Below, piece by piece: positions 1 to 8,766 of a stretch of DNA of 64,000 bases; position 1 is the stretch's first letter; each line of letters opens with the position of its first letter. The stretch comes from Acidobacteriota bacterium (GTDB lineage Bacteria; Acidobacteriota; Vicinamibacteria; Marinacidobacterales; Marinacidobacteraceae): NCBI GenBank assembly GCA_022828085.1, contig JAJEIY010000002.1, positions 62,001 through 126,000 on the forward strand, in the 5' to 3' direction. A program made the position numbers and the translations under genes. The notes under the pieces were generated by a model. It was given only the letters and a program-made list of their open reading frames with translations. It did not search any database and was not told the DNA's origin.

Positions 1-1
1 C

Positions 2-685
2 GAGCCCCTGCTGCACGGGGAGGACGGGCACTCGCCGAAATCGGAGGGCGGGGCAGCCAGCTCCTACTACAGCCACCCGCGGCTGAAAGTGACGGGTTCG
101 CTCGGGCTTGGGGACGCGTCCGTCCGGATCACCGGCAGCGGGTGGATGGACCGCGAGTTCGGATCGAGCTGGCTCGCCCCCGGTCAGACCGGGTGGGACT
201 GGTTCGGTCTCAACCTCGCGGACGGCAGCGACCTGATGCTCTATCTCCTGAGGCGTCGCGACGGGTCGCTTTCTTTCTCTGACGGCACCCTGCGGACTCC
301 GGATTCCGGATCGGGCACGAGGGTGCGCGCTGCGGAAATCGAGGTTCTCGACACCTGGATGCCGCCCGATCTCGAAGCGGATCCGGGGGACGCCCGTCCC
401 TATCCGGCGGGTTGGCGTCTTCGTGTTCCCGCGGAACGGCTGGACCTGATCGTCCGGCCGCTCCTCCCGAACCAGGAGAATCGCCGTCCCGCCGGCCAGG
501 CTGGCCCGGACATTCCCTATTGGGAGGGAGCGGTCCGGGTCGAAACCGCCGGTTCCGGAGCCGCCGGAACTCCCCCGGGCCGCGGCTTCGTGGAACTCAC
601 CGGATACCGGTCGGACGTGGCCTTGGCCGGCCTTGCCCCGGATACAATCGAAAGCTCATCCGATGCCCGGCAAGGGAGGCGCGAC
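2..685 (+). CDS. AttH/CrtC-like lipocalin-domain protein, 3' part, no stop codon of its own
   Basis: The reading frame is open from the window edge, so the start lies upstream. Visible residues include YYSHPRLKVTGSL, a GWMDREFGSSW segment and a terminal GFVELTGY. These are signatures of the AttH/hydroxyneurosporene-synthase (CrtC) fold, a two-lipocalin-domain family that includes carotenoid 1,2-hydratases and the AttH protein found beside LolD/FtsX-type ABC transporters. GFVELTGY (near base 600) normally lies close to the C-terminus of the family. Here the frame instead continues without a stop for about 28 codons into the next gene. The substrate cannot be told from sequence. Either a stop codon was lost or the two proteins are joined. 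Confidence 0.7.
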
Positions 686-1480
686 ATGATGCAAGGCCTG
701 ATGGACGGCGTGACTTTCATATTCCGCTGGCTCCACATCTTCGTGGGGATCATCTGGATCGGCCACCTCTACTTCTTCAACTTCGTGAACGCTCAGATGA
801 CCGCGAAGCTCGACGGGGCCACGAAGGCGAAGGTGGTGCCCGAACTGATGCCGCGCGCTCTCTACTGGTTCCGGTGGGGCGCCGCCTGGACGTGGATCAC
901 GGGTGTCGTGCTGCTGCTGCTCGTCTTCTGGCACGGCGGCCTGATGTTCGATCCGGGCGACGGCTGGGGCGGCGGCGCCATCGCGATGGCGCTCATCACC
1001 TTCCTCGCGGTCTTCCTCTACGACGCCCTCTGGAACAGCGGCCTCAAGTCCAATGTCCGGGCGGCGACCATCGTCTCCTTCCTGCTGCTCGCGGTCGCCG
1101 TGTTCCTGTTCGTGAACGTCGGCGCCTTCACGCCGCGGGCGGTGCTGATCCACACCGGCGCCATGTTCGGGACCATGATGGCGTTCAACGTCTGGTTCCG
1201 CATCTGGCCGGCCCAGCAGCGCATCATCGCCGCCGTCAAGGCGGGCGAGGCGCCGGCCGCCGCCGATCCGGCGCTTGCCGGCCTGCGCTCGAAGCACAAC
1301 ACCTACATGTCGCTGCCGCTCCTCTGGGCGATGGCGAACGAGCACGCCACGCCGTTCTTCGGCGGGAACTTCGGGATCCCGGGGGACTACTACTGGGTTG
1401 CCTGGCTGCTGATCGTGGCGATCGCCTGGCACGTCATCTTCCAGTGCTACCGGATCGCCGGCCGCGTCTCGGGGATGTAG
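686..1480 (+). CDS. PuuD-like urate hydroxylase membrane domain protein
   Basis: This 264-residue protein resembles the N-terminal membrane domain of the PuuD/urate oxidase-like family (DUF989). The diagnostic parts are LHIFVGIIWIGHLYFFNFV near the start and a WFRWGAAWTWITG segment. About six or seven hydrophobic helices run to the C-terminus, so it is an inner-membrane protein. The cytochrome c domain of full PuuD proteins is absent. ATG 686 was chosen because GGGAGG lies six bases upstream and the first helix follows directly. The frame is nevertheless continuous with the upstream AttH-like gene, so a fused product is also possible. Urate oxidation is known for the family but not shown here, and no other purine-catabolism gene is nearby. 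Confidence 0.7.
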   Translation: MMQGLMDGVTFIFRWLHIFVGIIWIGHLYFFNFVNAQMTAKLDGATKAKVVPELMPRALYWFRWGAAWTWITGVVLLLLVFWHGGLMFDPGDGWGGGAIAMALITFLAVFLYDALWNSGLKSNVRAATIVSFLLLAVAVFLFVNVGAFTPRAVLIHTGAMFGTMMAFNVWFRIWPAQQRIIAAVKAGEAPAAADPALAGLRSKHNTYMSLPLLWAMANEHATPFFGGNFGIPGDYYWVAWLLIVAIAWHVIFQCYRIAGRVSGM

Positions 1481-1545
1481 CCGGGACGCGGCCCGGATCG
1501 GCTGCCGCCAGACGATCTCGAACCGGTAGGGGACCGTTCAGGCCG

Positions 1546-2559
1546 TTGCCCGTCGCCGTCACCGGGCTATCGTCCGCTCGCCGGGTTCCGGCCCGGCGCG
1601 CTTCGTGGCCGCTCCTCGCGGTGGCGGTGTTGCTCGCAGCCTGCGACTCCTCGCCTGACGAGGCTGTCTTTCCGAGCCGGGCGATCGAGATCGTTTCGTG
1701 GGCCACTCCGGGCGGGCCGAGCGACCTGCTGGCCCGGGCGCTCGCCGAGGCGGCGCCGGACCATTTCGACGGGCGGCGGGTCAGCGTGATGACCCGGCAG
1801 GGCGGGGCCGGCGCCGCCGGGATGCAGTACCTGAGAAGCCGCGCCGGCGACCCTCACGTGCTCGGGGTGTTCACGGCGAGCGGGACGGTGAACATGGCGA
1901 CCGGCCGCATCCCCTTCGGGCCCGGCGATTTCACTCCCATCCTGAGGATCCAGGTGGATCCCTTCCTCGTGGCGGTGCGGGAAGACAGCCCGTTCCAGAC
2001 CCTGGAAGACCTCTTCGAAGCCGCCCGGACGCGACCGGGAGAGGTTTCGATGTCCGGCTTCGGGGCGGCCTCCGCGCACTTTCTCGGCTTCCAGCGGCTG
2101 CGGGCCTCCGCGGGTGAGCCGGACATCCGCTGGATCGCCTACGAAGGGTCCGGTGACGCCGTGGTCGCGGCGCTCGGCGGCCACACCGACGCGGTGCACA
2201 CCAACTACAACATCGTGCGTGAGCACCTGCGCGCCGGGACCATGCGCGTCCTCGCCGTGGCGCTCCCGCTCACCGCTCTCGGTGATACGCCCGTGTATCA
2301 GGACGAGGGCTACGACCTGGCGCCGGTCCACTGGCGCGGCGTGGTCGGCCCGCCGGGACTGGCGCCCGAGGCCCGCGCGGATCTGCGGGAACGGCTGCTC
2401 GCGACGATCCGGACGGCGGGTTTTCAGGAGTACATGGCCCGGGCCGCGATGGAATACGCGGTCATGGACGATTCCGACGCCTTTGGAGCCTGGATCGCCG
2501 AGGAAGTCGAAACCAGCCGCGCGCTCCTGGGACGGCTGGGACTCCTCGTGAATGAGTGA
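1546..2559 (+). CDS. tctC: Tripartite tricarboxylate transporter substrate-binding lipoprotein
   Basis: This is the periplasmic substrate-binding component of a TctCBA-type transporter, about 337 residues, the usual length for the family. An arginine-rich n-region is followed by a hydrophobic stretch and the lipobox LLAAC, so it is probably a lipoprotein. The mature part has family features: FPSRAIEIVSWATPGGPSD, a GAASAHFLGF segment and a DTPVYQDEGYD-type loop. The TTG at 1546 was chosen because TAGGGGA lies a few bases upstream and it leaves a normal signal peptide; a GTG inside the hydrophobic core would not. The stop overlaps the tctB start by 8 bases, so the genes are translationally coupled. 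The ligand is likely a carboxylate, but the family binds many organic acids. Confidence 0.85.
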   Translation: MPVAVTGLSSARRVPARRASWPLLAVAVLLAACDSSPDEAVFPSRAIEIVSWATPGGPSDLLARALAEAAPDHFDGRRVSVMTRQGGAGAAGMQYLRSRAGDPHVLGVFTASGTVNMATGRIPFGPGDFTPILRIQVDPFLVAVREDSPFQTLEDLFEAARTRPGEVSMSGFGAASAHFLGFQRLRASAGEPDIRWIAYEGSGDAVVAALGGHTDAVHTNYNIVREHLRAGTMRVLAVALPLTALGDTPVYQDEGYDLAPVHWRGVVGPPGLAPEARADLRERLLATIRTAGFQEYMARAAMEYAVMDDSDAFGAWIAEEVETSRALLGRLGLLVNE

Positions 2560-2992
2560 CCGGCGCGGTTCAGCCTCCCTGGTAGAGGCCGGACTGCTCG
2601 CCCTGGTCGGGGTGGGGGTGCTGCTGGACGCTCGTGGCTATCCGGCGCCGCTCCTCGAAGGCGTCCCGGGGCCGGCCTTCTTCCCGGGGCTGGTCGCGGC
2701 TCTCCTGATCGCCTGCGCCGGTGTGCTGGCACTCCGGCCGGCGCGAGCGCCAACAGGCGCGCGAGACACCGGCCGGGGAGTGTTCCGGCTCCTGGGAGCG
2801 ACGCTCTGGATCGCGGGATTCCTCCTCGTGCTGCCGCTCATCGGGCACCTGGCCGCGCTTCCTCCGCTGGTCCTGGGTCTCATGTGGCTCTCCGGTGAGC
2901 GCTCGCCGTGGATCCTGACCGCCGTCTCGCTCGCGTTCGGCGGTTTCGTCCATTTGCTCTTCGTGGTGACCCTCGGGGTGCCTCTGCCGTGA
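2552..2992 (+). CDS. tctB: Tripartite tricarboxylate transporter small membrane subunit
   Basis: A 146-residue protein with four hydrophobic helices, lying between the binding protein and the large permease, which is the standard order for tctCBA. The segments GVPGPAFFPGLVAALLI and the closing FVHLLFVVTLGVPLP are typical of TctB, whose C-terminus commonly ends in a leucine/proline-rich motif. It overlaps tctC by 8 bases and its stop overlaps the tctA GTG (GTGA), so all three should be made from one message in fixed order. TctB sequences are poorly conserved; the call rests on size, helices and position. Confidence 0.85.
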   Translation: MSDRRGSASLVEAGLLALVGVGVLLDARGYPAPLLEGVPGPAFFPGLVAALLIACAGVLALRPARAPTGARDTGRGVFRLLGATLWIAGFLLVLPLIGHLAALPPLVLGLMWLSGERSPWILTAVSLAFGGFVHLLFVVTLGVPLP

Positions 2993-4473
2993 CCGGTTTC
3001 GCGGAAGGCCTCGCGACCGCGCTCCAGCCCGCGAATCTCGCGGCGCTGCTCGGGGGGAGCGTTCTCGGCGTGTTCGCCGGGGCGGTGCCGGGCCTGAGTT
3101 CGACGGTCGGTCTCGCGCTCGTCCTTCCGCTCACCTTCGCGCTGGAACCGACGCCGGCGCTCCTCATGATGATCTCGATCTACATGGCGGCGGAATACGG
3201 CGGCTCGATCACCGCGATCGCGATCGGGGTGCCCGGAAGCTCCCCCGCGCTCGCCACGACCTTCGACGGGTACGCGATGACCCGCCGGGGAGAGGCCGGC
3301 AGGGCGTTCGGGATCTCGCTCTTCGCGTCGATGAGCGGCGGAATCCTGGGCGCGTTGCTGCTGGTGGTGGCGCTCGGCCCGCTCTCCCGGGCCGCCATCG
3401 CCTTCGGTCCGCCCGAGTACTTCGGCCTCGGGGTGTTCGGACTGGCCATCGTCGCGAACCTCGTCGGCAAGGATCCGCTGAAGGGGATCCTCAGCGCGCT
3501 GATCGGCCTGGTCGCCTTCCTGGTGGGCCTCGACGTGCTGACCGGGGCGCCCCGCCTGACGCTGGGCTCGACGGCGCTCATGGACGGTCTCGGGCTCGTG
3601 CCGATGCTGATCGGCTTCTTCGCGATCGCGGAAGCGCTGGATGCGGTGGCCGGCCGCCGCTCGCGGGTCGAGACGACCACCGGGATGAGAGCGGCGCTCC
3701 CGCGTTTTGGCGAACTCTTCCGCCTGTGGCGCCCCATTCTGCGGGGCTCGGCCATCGGAGGCGTGATCGGCGCCATCCCGGGCGCCGGTGCGACGATCGC
3801 CTCCATCGTGGCCTGGAACGAGGAACGCCGTGTTTCCCGCAACCCGGAGCGCTTCGGTACGGGGGAGCCCGCCGGCATCGCGGCCCCGGAGGCCGCCAAC
3901 AACGCCTGCGTGGGCGCCGCCATGATCCCGCTGCTGGCGCTCGGGATTCCCGGGTCGGCGAGCGCCGCGGTCCTCCTCGGCGGCCTCACCGTGCAGGGCG
4001 TCGCGCCCGGGCCCCTGCTGATGACCGAACAGGCTTCGCTGGTGTACGCGCTCTACGCGGGATTCATCGTGGCGGTGGTGTTCATGATGGCGGTGGGGCG
4101 GCTCGGCATTCCGCTCTGGGTGCGGGTGGTGAGCCTCCGTCCCGAGATCCTGATGCCGCTCGTGGTCGGCGTCTCCCTCATCGGCGCCTTCGTCCTCCGG
4201 GGAAACCTGGCGGACGCCTGGTTCGCGCTCTTCTTCGGGTTGGTCGGTTTCCTGATGCTGCGGCGCGGCTACCCCCTGGCGCCGGCGGTCCTCGGATTGA
4301 TCCTGGGGCCCATGGTGGAGACGAACTACCGGCGGGCGCTCGCGCTCTCGTCAGGCTCGCACACGGTCTTCCTCGAGAGCCCCATCGCCCTGGTGCTGTT
4401 GCTGCTGGCGGTCGCGAGCTTTGCGGCGCCGGCGCTCCGGAGCCGGCTGCGGCTCGGGAGGGGAGGGGCGTGA
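2989..4473 (+). CDS. tctA: Tripartite tricarboxylate transporter large permease
   Basis: This 494-residue protein is the channel-forming subunit of the Tct transporter, with about 11-12 transmembrane helices. Conserved TctA stretches are clear: GAVPGLSSTVGLALVLPLT, MMISIYMAAEYGGSI, a GVPGSSPALATTFDGY segment and, in the second half, GAIPGAGATIASIVAWNEE followed by GIAAPEAANNACVGAAMIP. The GTG at 2989 overlaps the tctB stop and gives the normal N-terminus (TGFAEGLATALQPANL). Together with TctC and TctB it should import a di- or tricarboxylate driven by an ion gradient. The next gene, an MmgE/PrpD protein, suggests that the substrate is a citrate-like or methylcitrate-like acid. Confidence 0.92.
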   Translation: MTGFAEGLATALQPANLAALLGGSVLGVFAGAVPGLSSTVGLALVLPLTFALEPTPALLMMISIYMAAEYGGSITAIAIGVPGSSPALATTFDGYAMTRRGEAGRAFGISLFASMSGGILGALLLVVALGPLSRAAIAFGPPEYFGLGVFGLAIVANLVGKDPLKGILSALIGLVAFLVGLDVLTGAPRLTLGSTALMDGLGLVPMLIGFFAIAEALDAVAGRRSRVETTTGMRAALPRFGELFRLWRPILRGSAIGGVIGAIPGAGATIASIVAWNEERRVSRNPERFGTGEPAGIAAPEAANNACVGAAMIPLLALGIPGSASAAVLLGGLTVQGVAPGPLLMTEQASLVYALYAGFIVAVVFMMAVGRLGIPLWVRVVSLRPEILMPLVVGVSLIGAFVLRGNLADAWFALFFGLVGFLMLRRGYPLAPAVLGLILGPMVETNYRRALALSSGSHTVFLESPIALVLLLLAVASFAAPALRSRLRLGRGGA

Positions 4474-4566
4474 ACCCGTCACGCGGTAGCGGGTGCGGCG
4501 CCTGATTCGGCTTCCCTTACCCTTTCCGCCGCGAAACGTCACCGCCCATCGGAGAAAACAGGACCA

Positions 4567-5964
4567 GTGAGCGAAACCGCGACCGTTATCGACTTCATTC
4601 TCGACACCACGATCGAGGATCTGCCCGGCGAACTCCTGGCCGAGGGACGGCGCTGCGTCACCGATGGCGTGGGCGTCATGCTCGCCGGTTCTACCGACGA
4701 CTGCTCCCGCATCGTTCAGGAGCAGATTGCCTCCCAGGGTGGGAGTCCCGAAGCGGCGATCCTCGGTCCCGCCGGGCTCCGGGCGCCCGCCTCGCTCGCG
4801 GCGCGCGCCAACGGAACGGCGGGTCACGCGCCGGACTTCGACGACACCCAGCTCTCGAACGCGCCGGACCGGATCTTCGGGCTGCTGACCCATCCCACCG
4901 TGGCGCCGCTGGCGGCGGGCCTCGCGGTCGCCGAGCGGGACGGCGCCACCGGCGCCGAGCTCCTCGAGGCGTTCCTGATCGGCTTCGAGGTGGAGTGCAA
5001 GATTTCCGAAGCCATCCATCCGCGTCACTACATGGAGGGATTCCATTCGACAGCGACCGTAGGCGCGATGGGGGCGGCGGCCACCGCGGCGAAGCTGGCC
5101 GGGCTGACCCGGGGCGAGTTGGCCATGGCGCTCGGGATCACCGCGAGCCTCGCGTCCGGAATCCGGCTTGGCTTCGGCACCATGACGAAGCCGCTCCACG
5201 CCGGCCGGGCGGCGGAGAACGGAATCCTCGCGGTCGACCTCGCGGCGCGGGGCTACACCTCGGGCCACGACGCGCTCGAGGCCCCGTGGGGCTTCTTCCG
5301 GGTGTTCGGGGGCGGTTTCGACCCGGAACGGCTGAATCTCGGCAACCCCTACACGCTGCTCGATCCCGGCGTCTCGGTGAAGATGTTCCCCTGCGGCAGC
5401 CTCAGCCACCCGAGCCTTGCGGCGCTCCTGGCACTCGTCCGGACCCAGGATCTCGCTCCGGGAGACATCGACCGGATCACGTTCCGGGCGGGACGGAACA
5501 TCCTCAATCCGCTCCGCTACCTGGATCCCCAGAACGCGCTCGAAGGGAAGTTCTCCGTCCCGTTCCTGCTCGCGAGCGCGGTGCTCCGCCGCCGGGTCGG
5601 GCTCGCCGAGTTCACGGACGATTTCGTCCGTTCTCCGGAAGTGGTGGAGATGATGCGGCGGGTCTCGGTGGAGTTCGATCCCGAGATCGACGCCCGGGGC
5701 TACGACCGGATGCGGAGCGCGATGGACGTGACGCTCGGGAACGGCTCGGTGCTCACCGTCGAGGCCGACGTCTATCCTGGTGGTCCGGAACGGCCGCTCA
5801 CCCGGGACGAGCTGCGGGCGAAATTCCGCGACTGCGCCGCGGGCGCACTCCCCCCGGACCGCATCGAGGACGCGCTCATGCAGGTCGAACGGGTGGACGA
5901 GGCGCCGCGGGTCACAGGTCTCGTGAGCGCCCTCTCGGGTGCTCCCGCGGGAGCCGCGGCATGA
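4567..5964 (+). CDS. MmgE/PrpD family protein
   Basis: The protein (465 residues, normal family length) belongs to the MmgE/PrpD fold, which includes 2-methylcitrate dehydratase, cis-aconitate decarboxylase and iminodisuccinate epimerase. Visible family features are GHAPDFDDTQ near residue 90, GFHSTATVGAMGAAAT near 160, KPLHAGRAAENG and KMFPCGSLSHPS near 280. The GTG start has GGAG about a dozen bases upstream. It follows tctCBA by 93 bases and overlaps the following hydrolase by 4 bases (ATGA). This suggests that the imported acid is acted on by this enzyme, but the exact reaction is not decided by sequence. The bases after the tctA stop contain only a weak hairpin. Confidence 0.85.
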   Translation: MSETATVIDFILDTTIEDLPGELLAEGRRCVTDGVGVMLAGSTDDCSRIVQEQIASQGGSPEAAILGPAGLRAPASLAARANGTAGHAPDFDDTQLSNAPDRIFGLLTHPTVAPLAAGLAVAERDGATGAELLEAFLIGFEVECKISEAIHPRHYMEGFHSTATVGAMGAAATAAKLAGLTRGELAMALGITASLASGIRLGFGTMTKPLHAGRAAENGILAVDLAARGYTSGHDALEAPWGFFRVFGGGFDPERLNLGNPYTLLDPGVSVKMFPCGSLSHPSLAALLALVRTQDLAPGDIDRITFRAGRNILNPLRYLDPQNALEGKFSVPFLLASAVLRRRVGLAEFTDDFVRSPEVVEMMRRVSVEFDPEIDARGYDRMRSAMDVTLGNGSVLTVEADVYPGGPERPLTRDELRAKFRDCAAGALPPDRIEDALMQVERVDEAPRVTGLVSALSGAPAGAAA

Positions 5965-7895
5965 CCCTCCGCGCGCTCGCCCTGCTGGGCGCCGCCGCTC
6001 TCGCCGCGTGCGGGACCGAAGACGCTACGGATTCGGGCCAAAGGTCCGCGCCGCCCTACGAGGCCCTCCAGGTCGAAGAGAACTTCATGGTCCCCATGCG
6101 GGACGGGATGCGCCTCGCGACCGACGTGTACCGGCCCGCCGCCTCCGGCGCGCCGGTGGACGAACGCTTCCCGGTGCTCCTCCACCGCACTCCCTACAAC
6201 AAGGCCTCCGACCGCCTCGCGGAGCAGGCGCGCTGGTTCGCCTCCCACGGCTACGTGGTGGTCGTCCAGGACATGCGCGGCCTCTACTTCTCCGAGGGAA
6301 TGTTCCAGAAGTACCACGAGTTCGACGCCCCCGACGGCTACGACACCATCGAGTGGATCACCGGGCTCGACTACGTCCTGCCGTCGGTGGGCATGTGGGG
6401 CACCTCGTACGGGGCCCACACCCAGGCCGACGCGGCCAAGCTGGACCCGCCGGGCCTCGAGACCCTGGTGCTGACCATGGGGGGCCTCTCGGACGCCTGG
6501 ACCCACAAGGTGCGCAATCACGGCGCCTTCGAGCTGGGGCAGCAGCTCGGCTGGGCCCACAGCCAGCTCGCCGCGGTGACCGACGAGCCGAGCGTCCGGG
6601 CCCGGCTGGAAGAGGAGGGTCCCGCCGACTGGTTCCCGGACACGCCCTTCCGGAAGGGCGAGAACCCCCTGTCCGCCGCCCCGAACTTCGAGGACTACTA
6701 CCTCGAGATGCAGAACCACGGGGACTACGACGACTACTTTCGGGGCATCGGCCGCAACTGGGCCGAGTACTACGAGGCGAGTTCGGACATCCCGATGCTC
6801 CACGTCGGCGGCTGGTACGACTCCTACGCTCCCGGCACCATCCAGAGCTTCCTCGAGCTCTCCCGGGTGAAGTCGGCTCCCATGACGCTCGTCATGGGAC
6901 CGTGGACCCACGGGGGCAACAGCCGGCCCTACGCCGGCGACATCGAGTTCGGCGAGGCGGCGGCGATCGGGGACTTCGCCCGCGAGTTCCACCTGCGCTG
7001 GTTCGACGCCCGCCTGAAGGGGGAGGGGAGCTTCGCGCCGTTCGCCGATGATCGGCTGGAAGCACCCGGCGCCGTGACCCTGTTCGTGATGGGCGGCGGC
7101 GACGGCCACCGGGACGAGAGCGGCCGGCTCTTCCACGGCGGCGAGTGGCGGACTGCGACCACCTGGCCCCTGGCAGGGACCGAGGTGACGCCGTTCCACC
7201 TGCGCGCGGGGGGCGGCCTGACCCCCGAGGCGCCGGATGAGGACGAAGGATCCTCGGCATACACCTACGATCCCGAACACCCGGTCCCCACGATCGGCGG
7301 CGCCTTCTCGGGCGCGCTGAAGCGGGGCGGCTACGACCAGCGCGAGCGGACCTTCCGGTCGCTGTCCGGAGGTTCGGAGAATGGCTTCTTCGGCTCCGAA
7401 GTGGACGGCCGGCGGACCGCGGACCGCAGCGACGTCCTGGTCTTCGAGACCGAACCGCTGCCGGAGGACGTGGAGGTGGTCGGTCCCGTCGCGGCGCGCC
7501 TGTGGGTTTCGTCAAGCGCTCCCGACACCGATTTCACCGCCAAGCTGGTGGACGTCTATCCCCCGAGCGAGGACTTCCCGGAGGGGTTCGATCTCAACGT
7601 CACGGACGGCATCCTGCGGGCCCGCTACCGGGACTCCCGGGAGTCCGAATCGCTGATGACTCCCGGGGAGATCTACGAACTGGAGATCACCCTCTTCCCG
7701 ACCGCGAACCGCTTCGGGGCGGGCCACCGGATCCGGCTCGAGGTTTCCAGTTCGAACTTCCCGCGCTTCGATCCCAACCCCAACACCGGTGAGCCGCTCG
7801 GCCGTCATACCCGCATGGTTCCGGCGGAGAACGTGATCCACCATTCGGCGGAACGTCCCTCCGCGCTCCTCCTTCCCCTCCAGCCGGGCGAATAG
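5961..7895 (+). CDS. CocE/NonD family hydrolase, lipoprotein
   Basis: A 644-residue alpha/beta hydrolase of the CocE (cocaine esterase)/X-Pro dipeptidyl-peptidase S15 type. A short lipoprotein signal ends at ALAAC (Cys17), so it should be anchored at the envelope. The catalytic domain shows PMRDGMRLATDVYRP, the nucleophile elbow GTSYGA (Ser149) and the GPWTHGG segment that carries the family histidine. The second half is the jelly-roll domain of the family, ending in RIRLEVSSSNFPRFDPNPNT. Its ATG overlaps the stop of the PrpD-like gene, so it belongs to the same operon. Substrates of the family are esters and N-terminal dipeptides; which applies here is unknown. Confidence 0.9.
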   Translation: MTLRALALLGAAALAACGTEDATDSGQRSAPPYEALQVEENFMVPMRDGMRLATDVYRPAASGAPVDERFPVLLHRTPYNKASDRLAEQARWFASHGYVVVVQDMRGLYFSEGMFQKYHEFDAPDGYDTIEWITGLDYVLPSVGMWGTSYGAHTQADAAKLDPPGLETLVLTMGGLSDAWTHKVRNHGAFELGQQLGWAHSQLAAVTDEPSVRARLEEEGPADWFPDTPFRKGENPLSAAPNFEDYYLEMQNHGDYDDYFRGIGRNWAEYYEASSDIPMLHVGGWYDSYAPGTIQSFLELSRVKSAPMTLVMGPWTHGGNSRPYAGDIEFGEAAAIGDFAREFHLRWFDARLKGEGSFAPFADDRLEAPGAVTLFVMGGGDGHRDESGRLFHGGEWRTATTWPLAGTEVTPFHLRAGGGLTPEAPDEDEGSSAYTYDPEHPVPTIGGAFSGALKRGGYDQRERTFRSLSGGSENGFFGSEVDGRRTADRSDVLVFETEPLPEDVEVVGPVAARLWVSSSAPDTDFTAKLVDVYPPSEDFPEGFDLNVTDGILRARYRDSRESESLMTPGEIYELEITLFPTANRFGAGHRIRLEVSSSNFPRFDPNPNTGEPLGRHTRMVPAENVIHHSAERPSALLLPLQPGE

Positions 7896-7923
7896 CGGCC
7901 GGGCCGGAGGTGAAGGGTAGTCC

Positions 7924-8751
7924 GTGAATTCGCGGCTGCTCACCGTCGCCCTCATCACCGACGTTTTCCCCGAGCCGGAGGAGTACGACGGTCTGCTGGC
8001 GCGGCTGCGCGACGCACGGGCCCGGGGAGCGCAACTTGCGGTGCTCCCCGAACTGCCGCTGAACCGGTGGGCGCCGGCGACCCGCACGCCGTCCGATGCC
8101 GATGCCGAGCCTCCCGCCGGCCCGCGCGCGAGCGCGCTCGCCGCGGCAGCCCGGACGGCGGGGCTCGCGGTGCTCGGAGGGGCGATCGTGCGGGATCCGT
8201 CAAGCGGCCGCCGGCACAACACCGCCCTGCTCCTGGATCCCGCCGGCAAGGAACAGCTGCGCTACCGGAAGATCCACCTCCCCGACGAGGAGGGCTACTG
8301 GGAAGCGCACCACTACGAGCCGGGCGACCGCCTGCCCGCGCCGGTGGACGTCGGCGGATTCGGGATCGGCGTGCAGGTGTGCTCGGACGCCAACCGGCCC
8401 CAGGGGTGCAATGCGCTCGCCGCGATGGGAGCCGAGGTGATCCTCGTGCCGCGGGCGACCCCGGCGGAGACCTACGAGCGCTGGCGGCTCGTGCTGCGCG
8501 CCGGCGCCGTGACCAGTTGCGCCTGGGTGGTGTCGGTGAACCGTCCCGGCACCCGGTCGGGCGGCATCATCGGCGGGCCGTCGATGGTCTCGGGCCCGTC
8601 CGGCGAAGTGCTGCTCGAGACCACGGACCCGGTAGCCGTCGTCACTCTGGAGAAAGCCGTGCTGGAGCGTGCCCGGCGGCAATACCCCGGCTATCTCGAT
8701 GTGCGCGCCGACATCTATGGGCGGGTCTGGGGCGACGTCGCCGGCGGATAG
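7924..8751 (+). CDS. Carbon-nitrogen hydrolase (nitrilase superfamily)
   Basis: 275 residues with the complete Glu-Lys-Cys triad of the nitrilase/amidase superfamily: LPELP (Glu43), YRKIHLP (Lys116) and VQVCSDAN (Cys153). The length equals a single nitrilase domain, without a signal peptide, so it is cytoplasmic. The GTG start is preceded by GGAGGTGAAGGG. It lies 28 bases after the CocE gene on the same strand and likely closes the tct-prpD-cocE transcription unit. It could hydrolyse an omega-amide, carbamoyl or simple amide compound; the specificity is not visible. It is convergent with the symporter gene, with only 15 bases between the stops. Confidence 0.88.
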   Translation: MNSRLLTVALITDVFPEPEEYDGLLARLRDARARGAQLAVLPELPLNRWAPATRTPSDADAEPPAGPRASALAAAARTAGLAVLGGAIVRDPSSGRRHNTALLLDPAGKEQLRYRKIHLPDEEGYWEAHHYEPGDRLPAPVDVGGFGIGVQVCSDANRPQGCNALAAMGAEVILVPRATPAETYERWRLVLRAGAVTSCAWVVSVNRPGTRSGGIIGGPSMVSGPSGEVLLETTDPVAVVTLEKAVLERARRQYPGYLDVRADIYGRVWGDVAGG

Positions 8752-8766
8752 GGGCCGGGCGTCAGG

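Noticed and set aside
412..1545. Long open frame upstream of and in frame with tctC, overlapping the PuuD-like gene in another frame
   Set aside because: Its translation is arginine/proline-rich shadow sequence with no domain; the real PuuD-like gene uses the overlapping frame and tctC has its own signal peptide at 1546.
4474..4566. Terminator after tctA
   Set aside because: Only a 5-bp ACCCG/CGGGT pairing without a T-run; the following gene is on the same strand and fits the same operon.
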